A DNA stretch of 64,000 nucleotides from JAOBAU01 sp034667465 (GTDB lineage: Bacteria; Acidobacteriota; Thermoanaerobaculia; Gp7-AA8), in NCBI GenBank assembly GCA_034667465.1, contig JAXDJV010000004.1:1-64000 (forward strand), read 5' to 3'. The position numbers and the translations under genes are program-made. Of the stretch, positions 33,250-42,209 are shown piece by piece. Position 1 is the first letter of the stretch. The number at the start of each line of letters is the position of its first letter. The notes beneath the pieces are model-generated. The model did not search any database and was not told the DNA's origin. It was given only the letters and a program-made list of their open reading frames with translations.

Positions 33250-35016
33250 ATGAGGGCGATGCTTCGCGGGCTTTGGAGAGAAGGAACTGGCGCACTCCTG
33301 GTGCTCATCGTGCGCGTGGCAACGCTGCCGCGAACGCCGTGGGAACAGGACGAGTTGCTGTTCGCGCCGGCCGTCCTCAGGTTCGATCCGTGGAGCTCAC
33401 ATCCGCATCCGCCCGGTTATCCGCTGTTCGTTGGACTGGGCAAGCTCTTCAATCTCTTTCTGCACGATCCGTTTGCGAGTCTGGTCGCGCTGAATGTCGT
33501 CTGTTCGATGCTCGCGTTCGTGGCGCTGTCGCGCGCGTTTCGTTTGTATCTCGATGATGACGATCTCGCCGTCTGCGGCGCGCTGCTCTTCTCGTTCTCG
33601 GCAACGGTGATCGTGCACGGCCCGCTGGCGTTCTCCGACTCGCCGGCGATGCTGTTCGTTGCGCTGACACTCCGGGCGGTCGCGGCGATTGGCGACGATG
33701 CGACGATTCGTTCCGCGATCGTGCTCGGCGTCGCGTCGTCGTCGGCGATCGGTGCGCGGCCGCAGCTGCTTGTACCGCTCGTGCCGCTGCTGTTGTTCGC
33801 GGTGATCGTCGCGAAGAGCGGACGGCAGTTCGCGGCGGCGCTTGCGGCGTTCACGGCGATGTCGCTGCTCTGGTTCGTGCCGCTGATGAACGCGGCCGGC
33901 GGATGGTCGCGGTTCATCGAATGGGAAACGCGCCAGGCCGCGTACGTTGCCGCGCACGACGCCGGACTGTCGCGCGGTGCGCGTTCCGCCGGCATGCTCG
34001 TGGCGCGGTTCGTCGCGCATCCGTGGGGACCGAAAGCGATCGCGATTCCGGTGCTGGCATTTGCGGCGATCGGCGCGGTGACGTCGTTGCGCCGGCGGCC
34101 GCGCATGTTCGTGCCGTTGGCGCTCTTCGGCGCGGTGCAGCTTGTGTTCGAGCTGACGACGATGGATCCGGCGGACGCGGCGCGTTACAGCATTCCGTTT
34201 GTTGCGATCGTCGCCGCGTTTGCGGCGGCGGGATTCGGTTTGCTGCGAATGCGGATCGCGCCGCATGTCGTGACCGCCATCATCGCCATCGCTTCGGTCA
34301 TTTACGTCAGCCCGATTCTCATCGATCGGACGGATGGTCCCTCGCCGCCGGCGGCGGCTGCTGCGTTCGCGAATCAACATTTCAGCCGCGATACGGTCGT
34401 GCTGTACGACCTTGCGCTGAAATCGCACGCCGACTATCTGATGCGGTTTCGCTCGATGTCGATCGATGACGGATTGCGCGCGAACTACGACCGCCCTGAT
34501 GTTCCGCTGGTCGTGTTCGCCGACGGTGGTGCGCCGTCGTCGGAGGCAACGTTCGCGTGGCACGCCAGCGATGCGTACGGGAAGCTGACGCGCAATCACT
34601 ATCGCCGCGTTGCGCTCGCTCCGCTGCCGCCGAACGAGCGCTTTCTGCCGCTGGAAGGCGTGCACGCGCCGGAGCGGACGATCGAAGGGGAGAACGAGTG
34701 GCGCTGGCTGGCGAAGGAAGCGTCGCTGCGATTGCCTTCGCAGCATGGCGACAATGCGACATTCGATTTTCGGCTTTCGCCCGACGCGCCGTATGACGCG
34801 AATCCGATTCGTATCTTCGTGAACGGAAACGAGGCCGCGTCGCTCGTCGTCGCGAAGGTGGCGGGCAGCGTGAATGTCGCGCTGCCACCCGGTCCGTGCG
34901 GCATCACCATTCGCGCCGAGCATTCGTTTCATCCCGCCGCGATTCTCGGCAACCGAGATCCACGCGAAGTCGCCGTGCAACTTCTCCGCGTTCAGTCGGG
35001 ACGCCGCGCCGTGTAG
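33250..35016 (+). CDS. GT-C membrane glycosyltransferase with C-terminal beta module, paralogue 1
   Basis: 588 residues. The first periplasmic loop has TPWEQDELLFAPAVLRFDP with the acidic pair D34-E35 typical of PMT-like GT-C catalysis, then HPHPPGYPLF. Roughly ten helices follow to ~370, then a soluble part with DVPLVVFADGGAPSSEATF-type and TRNHYRRVALAPLPPNERF segments. The last ~90 residues form an Ig-like beta module (IRIFVNGNEAASLV). Two further genes downstream share this plan. A start at 33259 is also possible. The 3' end overlaps the convergent methyltransferase by 25 bp. Confidence 0.8.
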   Translation: MRAMLRGLWREGTGALLVLIVRVATLPRTPWEQDELLFAPAVLRFDPWSSHPHPPGYPLFVGLGKLFNLFLHDPFASLVALNVVCSMLAFVALSRAFRLYLDDDDLAVCGALLFSFSATVIVHGPLAFSDSPAMLFVALTLRAVAAIGDDATIRSAIVLGVASSSAIGARPQLLVPLVPLLLFAVIVAKSGRQFAAALAAFTAMSLLWFVPLMNAAGGWSRFIEWETRQAAYVAAHDAGLSRGARSAGMLVARFVAHPWGPKAIAIPVLAFAAIGAVTSLRRRPRMFVPLALFGAVQLVFELTTMDPADAARYSIPFVAIVAAFAAAGFGLLRMRIAPHVVTAIIAIASVIYVSPILIDRTDGPSPPAAAAAFANQHFSRDTVVLYDLALKSHADYLMRFRSMSIDDGLRANYDRPDVPLVVFADGGAPSSEATFAWHASDAYGKLTRNHYRRVALAPLPPNERFLPLEGVHAPERTIEGENEWRWLAKEASLRLPSQHGDNATFDFRLSPDAPYDANPIRIFVNGNEAASLVVAKVAGSVNVALPPGPCGITIRAEHSFHPAAILGNRDPREVAVQLLRVQSGRRAV

Positions 35017-35639
35017 AGGATGTGCGCGTGCGGATAGCCGAAGTCGATCCGCTTCGCGGTGAAGTCGACGAAACCTGCGCGCGTTAGTCGTTCCGCGATC
35101 ACGTCAGGGGTCTCGTTGTAGAAAACGTTGCCGAGCGAGAGGCCGAAGAGCGTGTCGGAGAGAAACTCCTGCGCGCGGTTCCACGGTTCTTTGATGCGGC
35201 TGGTCGGATCGATCTCCTTCAACACGAGCAGGCCTCCCGGCCGCAATCGCGCGAAGAGCCTGGGGAGCAGCGCGTCACGCGCCGCGGCGTCGAGCCGATA
35301 GAGCACGTCGTAAATCGTGACGACGTCGAACGTGTCGCGGACGCAGTCGTCGAAACCGGCCACGAAACGAACCGCCGGATGCCGCCACGCGATCAGCGTT
35401 TTGCGCAGATCGGGCTCGACGGCGACGACTTCGCGTGCCCGCTCCTCGACGAGCAGCCGCGCGTAAATGCCATGGCCGGCGCCGACGTCGAGCACGCGCG
35501 AGCCGGGCGGAATGACGTCGAGCGTCCGGAGAAACGGCGCGCTCAGAAACCGGCCGAAGACGTGCAGCTGTTGCGGCGCCGAGTGGCGGCGAAACGTCTG
35601 CCGGAGCAGCCGGAACGCGCGGAGATAACCGATCGGCAT
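34992..35639 (-). CDS. SAM-dependent methyltransferase
   Basis: 215 residues from ATG 35639. The class I methyltransferase motif I is SRVLDVGAGHGIYARLL, motif II VVAVEPD, motif IV DVVTIYDVLYRLD and post-motif LRPGGLLVLKEID. N-terminal residues 1-35 are basic and helical (YLRAFRLLRQTFRRHSAPQ), which may bind membrane. The final SFGY-like tail HAHILYTARRPD is common in lipid/quinone-type methyltransferases. The substrate is unknown; it lies between two GT-C genes, so a glycolipid or polyprenol substrate is conceivable. A TATAAT box lies 9 nt before the ATG. Confidence 0.85.
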   Translation of the reverse strand: MPIGYLRAFRLLRQTFRRHSAPQQLHVFGRFLSAPFLRTLDVIPPGSRVLDVGAGHGIYARLLVEERAREVVAVEPDLRKTLIAWRHPAVRFVAGFDDCVRDTFDVVTIYDVLYRLDAAARDALLPRLFARLRPGGLLVLKEIDPTSRIKEPWNRAQEFLSDTLFGLSLGNVFYNETPDVIAERLTRAGFVDFTAKRIDFGYPHAHILYTARRPD

Positions 35640-35648
35640 GTGGCGCGG

Positions 35649-35658
35649 ATTATAGAAT
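35649..35658. promoter_or_regulatory. Overlapping divergent -10 boxes (TATAAT minus, TAGAAT plus)
   Basis: The plus-strand bases ATTATAGAAT carry TATAAT on the minus strand (35654-35649, 9 nt to ATG 35639). They also carry TAGAAT on the plus strand (35653-35658, 9 nt to GTG 35668). RNA polymerase cannot occupy both at once. Confidence 0.55.
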
Positions 35659-35667
35659 CGCGGTCCC

Positions 35668-37395
35668 GTGCTCAGGACTTCGCGCGCGATGCTGATCGCG
35701 TTCGCCGCAATCGTCGTAACGCGCATCGCCGCGCTCCCGCGTACCGCGTGGGAGTTCGACGAGCTGCTGTTCATGATGGGAGCGCGGCATTTCGATCCGG
35801 TCGCGCATCATCCGCCGCCGCCCGGTTATCCGCTCTTCATGTTCGTCGCGCAGCTGATGCGGACGGTCATCGCGAGCGACTTCGCGGCGCTAGTCGCGCT
35901 GAACTTTGCGGCGACGCTGATCGGCTTCGTCTTCCTCGCGCTGGCGTTCCGCAACATCAGCGGCAGCGAGGAGATCGGCATCGCCGGCTCGCTGCTGTTC
36001 TGGATGTCGCCGGTGATGCTCGTTCACAGCACCGCGGCGTTTTCCGATGCCGGCGGAATCGCGCTGCTTTCGATCGCGCTCTGGAGTGCGACGCGCGACG
36101 GCAATCGTCACGCGGCCTTCTTCGCGCTCGCTGCCGCGGCGGCGGTCGGGTGGCGTCCGCAACTGGCGATCGCCATCGTGCCGATGCTCTTCGCGGTCGT
36201 GCTGCTGCGGCGATGGCGCGAGCGCGCGATCATCGTGATCGTCTTCACGCTCGGCTGTCTGGCGTGGCTGATCCCCCTGATGCTTGCGGTCGGAGGCGCG
36301 GCGAAACTGCTTGCGTACGAGGCGTCGCAGGCCGGCTATCTCGCCACGTACGACGCCGATCTGTCGCGCAGCAACTGGTCGGCGATTGCGGTGGCGACGC
36401 GCTTCATCGCGCAGTCGTGGGGCGCGTCGGTGATGTCGATCCCGCTGCTGGCCGCCGCGATCGCGGGAATCGTCGCGACCGTTCGTGCTCGCGACCGGCG
36501 CGCCATTCCGCTGGCGATCGCGTTCTGCGTCTATCTGAGTGTTGCGCTGCGGGTGATGGATCCGGCGGACGGCACACGCTATTCGCTGCCGGTCACGCTC
36601 GCCATCGCCTTCTTCGCGGCGCGCGGTCTTCCTGCGTATCGCTACGCGCTCGTCGCGCTCTTCTCGCTGGCGTCGCTCACGTTCGTCAGCTCGATCCTTT
36701 CGCAGCGCGCCACGAGCGCGTCGCCGCCGGTGCAGGCGGCGGAGTTCGCGCGCGCCGCGTTTCCTGCGAAGGCCGTCGCGCTGTATGAGCTCCCGCTCTG
36801 GCCGCACGCGACGTATTTTCTGAGCGCGCATCATCCGATGCGCATCGATCCCGGACTGACCGCGTACTTCGATCGCCGCGACGTGCCGCTTTACATCTTC
36901 GCGGACGGCGCGACGCGAGCGCCGGGTGCGCGCACGTTTCGCTGGCAGCCGAGCGAGGCGTACGCGACGCTGACACGCAATCACTATCGCGTCGTGTCGA
37001 TCATTCCGCTGCCGCCGGAGCGCCGCTTCAAGCCGCTGCGCGGAATTCATTCGCTGGAGCGTGAACCGGAAGGGGAGGGGTGGCGCTGGCTGATGCCGAT
37101 CGCCGAACTGCAGCTGCCGGCGCTTCCGGCGACGAAGGTCGAGCTCCGGCTCGCCGTTCCGCCGACGGTTCCGTTTGATTCGAACGACGTCGCCGTTTCG
37201 ATCGATGGCCGGCTCGCGCAGCGGGTGCGCATCAGCCGAGGGACGAGCGTGGTGTTGTCGATTCCGCTGGCGCGTCCCGGTGCGATCGTCCGTTTCGAAT
37301 CGGCGCGCTCGTTCATTCCGGCGGAAGGAAGAGGGAGCGCGAATCGCGATCCGCGGCGGCTCGCCGTTCGTTTGATCGACGTGGTGCTGCGATGA
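35668..37395 (+). CDS. GT-C membrane glycosyltransferase with C-terminal beta module, paralogue 2
   Basis: 575 residues, GTG start at 35668, with only 28 bp to the divergent methyltransferase start. It has the same plan as paralogue 1: RTAWEFDELLFMMGARHFDP with D31-E32, HHPPPPGYPLFM, then AFSDAGGIALLSIALW, WGASVMSIPLLAA, and the soluble part RDVPLYIFADGATRAPGARTF, LTRNHYRVVSIIPLPPERRF. The C-terminal module runs LRLAVPPTVPFDSNDVAVSID. Lipid-linked sugar transfer at the outer face of the inner membrane is expected from the family; donor unknown. Its TGA overlaps the next ATG (ATGA), so the two are co-translated. Confidence 0.8.
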   Translation: MLRTSRAMLIAFAAIVVTRIAALPRTAWEFDELLFMMGARHFDPVAHHPPPPGYPLFMFVAQLMRTVIASDFAALVALNFAATLIGFVFLALAFRNISGSEEIGIAGSLLFWMSPVMLVHSTAAFSDAGGIALLSIALWSATRDGNRHAAFFALAAAAAVGWRPQLAIAIVPMLFAVVLLRRWRERAIIVIVFTLGCLAWLIPLMLAVGGAAKLLAYEASQAGYLATYDADLSRSNWSAIAVATRFIAQSWGASVMSIPLLAAAIAGIVATVRARDRRAIPLAIAFCVYLSVALRVMDPADGTRYSLPVTLAIAFFAARGLPAYRYALVALFSLASLTFVSSILSQRATSASPPVQAAEFARAAFPAKAVALYELPLWPHATYFLSAHHPMRIDPGLTAYFDRRDVPLYIFADGATRAPGARTFRWQPSEAYATLTRNHYRVVSIIPLPPERRFKPLRGIHSLEREPEGEGWRWLMPIAELQLPALPATKVELRLAVPPTVPFDSNDVAVSIDGRLAQRVRISRGTSVVLSIPLARPGAIVRFESARSFIPAEGRGSANRDPRRLAVRLIDVVLR

Positions 37396-39038
37396 AGAGA
37401 CTTCCGCCGCTGCTCGTCGCGATCGTCGTTGCCGCGACGCGATTGCGTGCGATTCCGCGCGGCTTCTGGGAAGGGGAGGAGGTTCGTTTCGCGCGCGCGC
37501 TGCTGACGTTCGATCCGTTTCAGCAACAGCCGGAAGCGCCCGGTTATCCCTTCGTCGTCGCGCTCGGAAAACTCGTCAACGCATTCGTGCACGATCCGTT
37601 CGCGTCGCTGATCGCGCTGAGCGTCGTCGCCTCGATCGCCGGCGCAGTGCTCCTGACCTTCGCCTTTGCGCGAATCCTCGACGACGAATGGTGCGGCGCA
37701 GCGGGCGCGGCGCTCGTTTATCTCTCGCCGGCCATGCTCGTTTTCACGCCACTGCCGAACGCGGAAGCGGTGGCGATGGCGCTCATCGCCGCGGCGCTCC
37801 TGACGTATGCGCGCGGTGACGAGCTGCTCTTCGGCGTCTGCGCCGGTGCCGCTATCGCCGCGCGGCCGCAGGTGATCGTGGCGATGCTCGCGCTCGTGCT
37901 CTTCGCACGGAAGCGTCGCGCGGCCGCGGCATTCATCGCCACGCTCGTCGTGACGTTCGAGCCGCTTGTCGAAGCGGTCGGCGTCGATCGCATCGGGCAT
38001 TACGTCCGCGCCAACTGGAACGTGACGCGGATGCCGTGGCGTGAGGTGGCGATGCGATTCATCGCTCATCCATGGGGACCGAAGTTGTTGTCGCTGCCGC
38101 TCCTCGTCGTCGCCGCTGCCGGCGCCGTGATGCTGCTTCGCCCTGGTGAGCGCCGCGTCTTCGGAGTTGCGCTGTTCGGGTTTGCACACCTTGCGTTTTG
38201 CTTCGCCACCGCCGATCGGATGGATGGCGTGCAGCCGATGCTTCCCGCGGTCGTCGCCACTGCACTCTTCGCCGCGGCTGCGCTCCGTCCGATTGCGCGC
38301 TGCGCACTTCCGCTCGCACTCGCGTACGGCGCCGGCGCGATCGTCTACAGCGAGCCGCTCATCGCGCAGCGGACCGCCGGCTTGTCACCGCCCGCCGCCG
38401 CCACCGCGTACGCCGCACGCATGCTGCCGCCGGGAGGAATCGTCGTCTACGAGCCGTCGCTCGAAGCGTTCGCGCGCGACGCCGCATTCACTTCCGCGCC
38501 GCTCGCCGCGCTGAACGCGCTGGCGACGCGATCCGACATTCCCGTCCTGCTCCTCGCCGACGGAGGAACGCGCGCGCCGAATGCGAAGACCTTCGCGTGG
38601 CCCGACAGCGACGTCTACGGCAAGGTGACGACGGAACACTACCGCGTCGTCTCCGTCATCCCCCTCCCGCCGCCCGCCCGCTACATCGCCGGCAGCGGCG
38701 TCTTTCAGCTCGAGCGCACCGCCGACGGCCGTGAATGGCGCTGGCTCGCGCAGGACGCAACGATCACGCTGCCTCCGCTGCCGGGATCGATCGCGCACCT
38801 CGAACTGTCGCTTCCCGAGAACGACAACACGTTGACCATCAACGGCCGGACGATCGAAGTCGTGCACGGAAAGACGACCACGATCGACATTCCCGTCGTC
38901 TCAAACGCCGCCGCGACACTAACCTTCCACGCCGCCCGCCACTTCACCCCGTCCGGCGAAACGCGCAACCTCGCCGTCCAGCTGCTCTCACTCGAGCGCC
39001 GCCAAAGTCAATTTCCGGGGTCAGACCCCGGAAATTGA
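37392..39038 (+). CDS. GT-C-like membrane protein with C-terminal beta module, paralogue 3 (altered acidic pair)
   Basis: 548 residues. It has the same architecture (PRGFWEGEEVRFARALLTFDP, EAPGYPFVVALGKL, FVHDPFASLIALSV, TRSDIPVLLLADGGTRAPNA, TEHYRVVSVIPLPPPARY). The acidic pair at the expected place is E29-E30 rather than Asp-Glu. This could shift or weaken metal/donor binding. The last ten residues (SQFPGSDPGN) are encoded by a 39-bp REP-like palindrome that also carries the stop codon. The natural C-terminus was probably replaced or extended by that element. It overlaps the convergent gene by 18 bp. Confidence 0.78.
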   Translation: MKRLPPLLVAIVVAATRLRAIPRGFWEGEEVRFARALLTFDPFQQQPEAPGYPFVVALGKLVNAFVHDPFASLIALSVVASIAGAVLLTFAFARILDDEWCGAAGAALVYLSPAMLVFTPLPNAEAVAMALIAAALLTYARGDELLFGVCAGAAIAARPQVIVAMLALVLFARKRRAAAAFIATLVVTFEPLVEAVGVDRIGHYVRANWNVTRMPWREVAMRFIAHPWGPKLLSLPLLVVAAAGAVMLLRPGERRVFGVALFGFAHLAFCFATADRMDGVQPMLPAVVATALFAAAALRPIARCALPLALAYGAGAIVYSEPLIAQRTAGLSPPAAATAYAARMLPPGGIVVYEPSLEAFARDAAFTSAPLAALNALATRSDIPVLLLADGGTRAPNAKTFAWPDSDVYGKVTTEHYRVVSVIPLPPPARYIAGSGVFQLERTADGREWRWLAQDATITLPPLPGSIAHLELSLPENDNTLTINGRTIEVVHGKTTTIDIPVVSNAAATLTFHAARHFTPSGETRNLAVQLLSLERRQSQFPGSDPGN

Positions 39039-39042
39039 CTTT
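39004..39042. repeat. 39-bp REP-like palindrome (AAAGTCAA...TTGACTTT)
   Basis: Perfect 19-bp arms around a single central A. Ends are AAAGTCAATTTCCGG and its complement; the core is GGGGTCAGACCCC. It contains the stop codons of both convergent genes (39036-39038 plus; 39021-39023 minus). The same 39-bp length and ends recur twice near 61.9 kb. Confidence 0.9.
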
Positions 39043-39866
39043 AGCCGCACGACGGCGGCGATGGCGATTGCGATCGCCGCTGCGACATACGCGGCGATCT
39101 CGTTCGCCGGCATCGCCGGCCGCGGCACCTCGCCGGTCAGCATCTCGAACGAGGTCGGATCGAGACTCGTCACCGCGATCCGCGAGCCGGCAGCGACGAG
39201 CTTGCCGCTCCCTTTCGTGACGCGAATCCGCACCGTCGCTTCCGGCGGCACCGACGCCGCGAGCTGCGCGACCGGAATCGTCATCGCCTCCAGCTCTCGG
39301 AGAATGACCGGCTTGCTGCCGAGTTCGCGTCCGTTCGCGTCGAGCAGCGAGACGACCGCTTCGATCGCCGAGCGATTCGTTTCGACGAGGTGGATGTTGT
39401 AGCGGAACTCGCCGTTCTGCCCGGAGCCGGCGCCCGGCAGCAGCGTCGAGCCGCCGCGCGGAATGGCCAGCTCGATCGGCATCGCCGTGAAGCCGCCGCC
39501 CTGTGCCGCCGCGGCGACGCGCGCGCTGCAGGCAATCGGACGATCCGCTTCGATCAGCAGCGCGCCGAGTTTTCCCGGTGCATGCAGCAGCGTCTCGGTG
39601 ACGTTGTCGAGTTGCAGCGTCTGTTCGGCGGCGACGTCGACGTCGCGGAACACCGGCTCCGGATTCGCCTGGCCGCGCTGCAGAAACGAAATGCGCGCGC
39701 GGAGCGGCTTGTCCGCGCGGTTCGTGATCCAGAGCGTTGTCATGTATTCGAGTCCGCCCGTCGCGGTGACGCGGCCGACGATCGGCAGCACCACGCGGCG
39801 GCTCGAATACGCCGCGTTCGCCGCCGGCGCGACGAGCAGCAACACGAGCGCGGCGAGTCGTTTCAT
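39021..39866 (-). CDS. Secreted, membrane-anchored Ig-like protein
   Basis: 281 residues with a Sec signal (MKRLAALVLLLVAPAANA). The mature part is beta-rich: VTATGGLEYMTTLWITNRAD, KPLRARISFLQRGQ, PVFRDVDVAAEQTLQLDNV, GKLGALLIEADRPIACSARV. This pattern is typical of extracellular Ig-like domains. A C-terminal helix AAYVAAAIAIAIAAVV anchors it, ending in residues encoded by the REP-like element (LKSISGV). The start overlaps the stop of the upstream YfhO-like gene (ATGA), so the two proteins are probably partners in the same membrane. Confidence 0.7.
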   Translation of the reverse strand: MKRLAALVLLLVAPAANAAYSSRRVVLPIVGRVTATGGLEYMTTLWITNRADKPLRARISFLQRGQANPEPVFRDVDVAAEQTLQLDNVTETLLHAPGKLGALLIEADRPIACSARVAAAAQGGGFTAMPIELAIPRGGSTLLPGAGSGQNGEFRYNIHLVETNRSAIEAVVSLLDANGRELGSKPVILRELEAMTIPVAQLAASVPPEATVRIRVTKGSGKLVAAGSRIAVTSLDPTSFEMLTGEVPRPAMPANEIAAYVAAAIAIAIAAVVRLKSISGV

Positions 39867-42187
39867 CGACGCACCGCCGCAATCGCAAGCAGCGCGGCCA
39901 GCGTCGCGAGCGTGAGTCCGAGACCTATGAAGAAGGAGAGGGGACGATAGCGAAGCACGAGCTCATGATGCCCTGCCGGAACGTGCGCCGCGAGAAATGC
40001 GTGATTGCCGAAGAAGAGCGGCGCGTCGCGGCCGTCGATCGTCGCCTGCCAGCCGCGCCACGCCGTTTGTGAGATGACGATCCAGCTCGCCGAGTCGAGC
40101 CGGGCATCGATCCGCAGATCGAGCCGGTCCCACTTCGTTCGCAGCGTTCCGCCACCGTTGACGATCGTTCCGCTGTTCGACGGCGGCGCGCTGACGGTCG
40201 CCATGTCGCGAAAGTCGGTGATGAGTGCGAGCGTCGCGACGTCATCGGTGAACATGACCTGTCGCGGGATGAACGCACGCTCGAGCGCCCGCGGATTTTC
40301 GAGCAGCCGCGCGCCGCGATCCTCCGCGCGCACGCGCCAGCCATCCGGGATCGGATCGCGCGTCTCCTCGAACGCGTAGCGAACGTTCAGCGCGGAGAGG
40401 AACGGCCGCGTCAGATCGTCGATGTGATTGAACGACACCGGCTCGAGCCGCGACCAGAGCGGCAGCGTTTCCGCCATCCGCGCGAACGTCATCCCGGTCG
40501 CGCCGCGCGCATCTTCGAGCTGATAGTGCGTGGCGATGTTCGGCAGAAACGTCGCTTCGCGTCCGGCGACGCGATACGGCGTCTCCGCTTTCGGCAGCGC
40601 ATCGATGAGCGGCGTGTGCGGATAGAACGCCTCGGCGGGCCACGTCGGAATGGCGCGGCGCTCTTCGATCGTCCGCTGCAGAAGCAGGAGCGCAACCAGT
40701 CCGAGCGCGGCGGCGCGCGGCGAGGGACGCGGAAGCAGCAGCGCGATCGCCAGCAGCAGCGGCAGCAGCTCGTGAAACAGATTCGTCTGCAAATACGACG
40801 GCGACAATCCCGACGCGATCATCGTTGGCCAGAGCGCGGCGACGATGACGACAAGGACAATTGCGACCGCGATCATCGCCCACAGCATTTTGTCGGCGCC
40901 GTCGCGCAGCATCGCGTCGATGCCGAGTGCGCCGAGCATCGCCAGGGCGAGCACGGCGCCGAACACCAGCCGTTCGTTGAGCGCGATTCGAAACAGCGGC
41001 AGATGCGAGAAGAGCGCGTCGATCAGCGGCGCCGACACCGACGCCAGCAGACCGAAGATGAGGACGCCGAGGAGAAAGAAGCGGATGCGGAGCCGCGAGC
41101 GGAGGAGACCGATGAGCGCGGGGGCGAAGAGAATACTGCCGGCGTAACCGTAAATCGGACGGTGATAGCGCGACGGCACGTTCGCCGTCTCGGAGACCGG
41201 CGATCCAAATCGGAACGGCACCGCCGCCGCGACGATGCGCGATGCAGTTTCGCGCCAGCCGACGACGCGCGCTTCTGTCACCGACCGCTCTACGCGAAAC
41301 TGATAGTCGGCTGTTTGCGGCAGCGCATCGATGAACGGCAGCAGATGAATCGCGGAGAGGAGCAGCGCGAGTGCGCCGGCCGCGAACGCCGCGCCGATCG
41401 CGCGCACGATCGATGTGCGATCGCGCAACGCCGCCAGCTCGAACACTCCGTACGCCGCGCCGATCGCGACGACGTGCAGCGTGCTCTCGGGATGTCCGGC
41501 CACGACGACGAGCGCCAGCGTCGCGGCGAGCAGCACGATCGTTCCGAAGCGCGGCCATGCGATTACCCGTCGCGTCGCCAGCAGCACCAGCGGCAGCATC
41601 ATCACCGCCGCGCCGAGCGGCACCTGAATGAAGAAGATCAGGAACGCGCTGAACATCCACGCCACGGCGGCGAAGAGCGCCGCGATCTCGCCGACGCCGA
41701 GCTCCTTCGCGAAGAGATACGTCGCCAGCGCCGCCGCGAAAAACGCCAGCGTCGCGTGAAACGTGATGCTCTGCGCGAGCGGCAGCAGATACGAAAGCGC
41801 GTTGAACGGATGCCACGGCGACGGCTCCGAGCCGGCCGCGAGAATGTCGCCGCAGAACGAAAAGGGATTCAGCAGCGGCCAGCGATGCTGCGCGAACGCG
41901 TAACGAACGGCCGCCTTCCACGGAATCATCAGCCGCTGCACGTCGGTCAGCATCGGATTGACCGCGCCGGCGACTCCGTGCTGCGCGGCGACGGAGCGCA
42001 GCGGCTCGCTGTCGTACGCAAGCTCGATCGGTCCGAAGACGCCGCCGGTCAGCAATGCGCGGCCGGTGAAAACGAGCGGCAGCAGGATCAGCACGGCGCA
42101 GACGCGCGGCGGAATCGCGACGATGCAGCGACGCGCAATCCAAAGCGCTGCCACCGCGGACAGCAGATACAGGGGGAACGCCAGCAC
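39863..42187 (-). CDS. YfhO-family large membrane protein (GT-C-like)
   Basis: 774 residues, about 12-14 hydrophobic helices. GTG start at 42187. N-terminal loop: DSEPLRSVAAQHGVAG, then DVQRLMIPWKAAVRYAFAQH and WPLLNPFSFCGDILAAGSEP, the family's conserved periplasmic loop (Asp and Asn-Pro). A C-terminal beta domain follows, closing with PAGHHELVLRYRPLSFFIGL, the YfhO signature end. Bacillus YfhO is linked to teichoic-acid glycosylation; here the acceptor is unknown. It is coupled to the Ig-like gene downstream. A TATCAT box lies 6 nt before the start. Confidence 0.85.
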   Translation of the reverse strand: MLAFPLYLLSAVAALWIARRCIVAIPPRVCAVLILLPLVFTGRALLTGGVFGPIELAYDSEPLRSVAAQHGVAGAVNPMLTDVQRLMIPWKAAVRYAFAQHRWPLLNPFSFCGDILAAGSEPSPWHPFNALSYLLPLAQSITFHATLAFFAAALATYLFAKELGVGEIAALFAAVAWMFSAFLIFFIQVPLGAAVMMLPLVLLATRRVIAWPRFGTIVLLAATLALVVVAGHPESTLHVVAIGAAYGVFELAALRDRTSIVRAIGAAFAAGALALLLSAIHLLPFIDALPQTADYQFRVERSVTEARVVGWRETASRIVAAAVPFRFGSPVSETANVPSRYHRPIYGYAGSILFAPALIGLLRSRLRIRFFLLGVLIFGLLASVSAPLIDALFSHLPLFRIALNERLVFGAVLALAMLGALGIDAMLRDGADKMLWAMIAVAIVLVVIVAALWPTMIASGLSPSYLQTNLFHELLPLLLAIALLLPRPSPRAAALGLVALLLLQRTIEERRAIPTWPAEAFYPHTPLIDALPKAETPYRVAGREATFLPNIATHYQLEDARGATGMTFARMAETLPLWSRLEPVSFNHIDDLTRPFLSALNVRYAFEETRDPIPDGWRVRAEDRGARLLENPRALERAFIPRQVMFTDDVATLALITDFRDMATVSAPPSNSGTIVNGGGTLRTKWDRLDLRIDARLDSASWIVISQTAWRGWQATIDGRDAPLFFGNHAFLAAHVPAGHHELVLRYRPLSFFIGLGLTLATLAALLAIAAVRR

Positions 42188-42193
42188 GACGGG

Positions 42194-42199
42194 ATGATA
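42194..42199 (-). promoter_or_regulatory. TATCAT -10 element in a 22-bp divergent intergenic region
   Basis: It lies 6 nt before GTG 42187. On the opposite strand TACGTT (42198-42203) lies 6 nt before GTG 42210. The 22 bp between the two start codons cannot hold two conventional untranslated leaders. Confidence 0.5.
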
Positions 42200-42209
42200 C
42201 GTTCATCGC

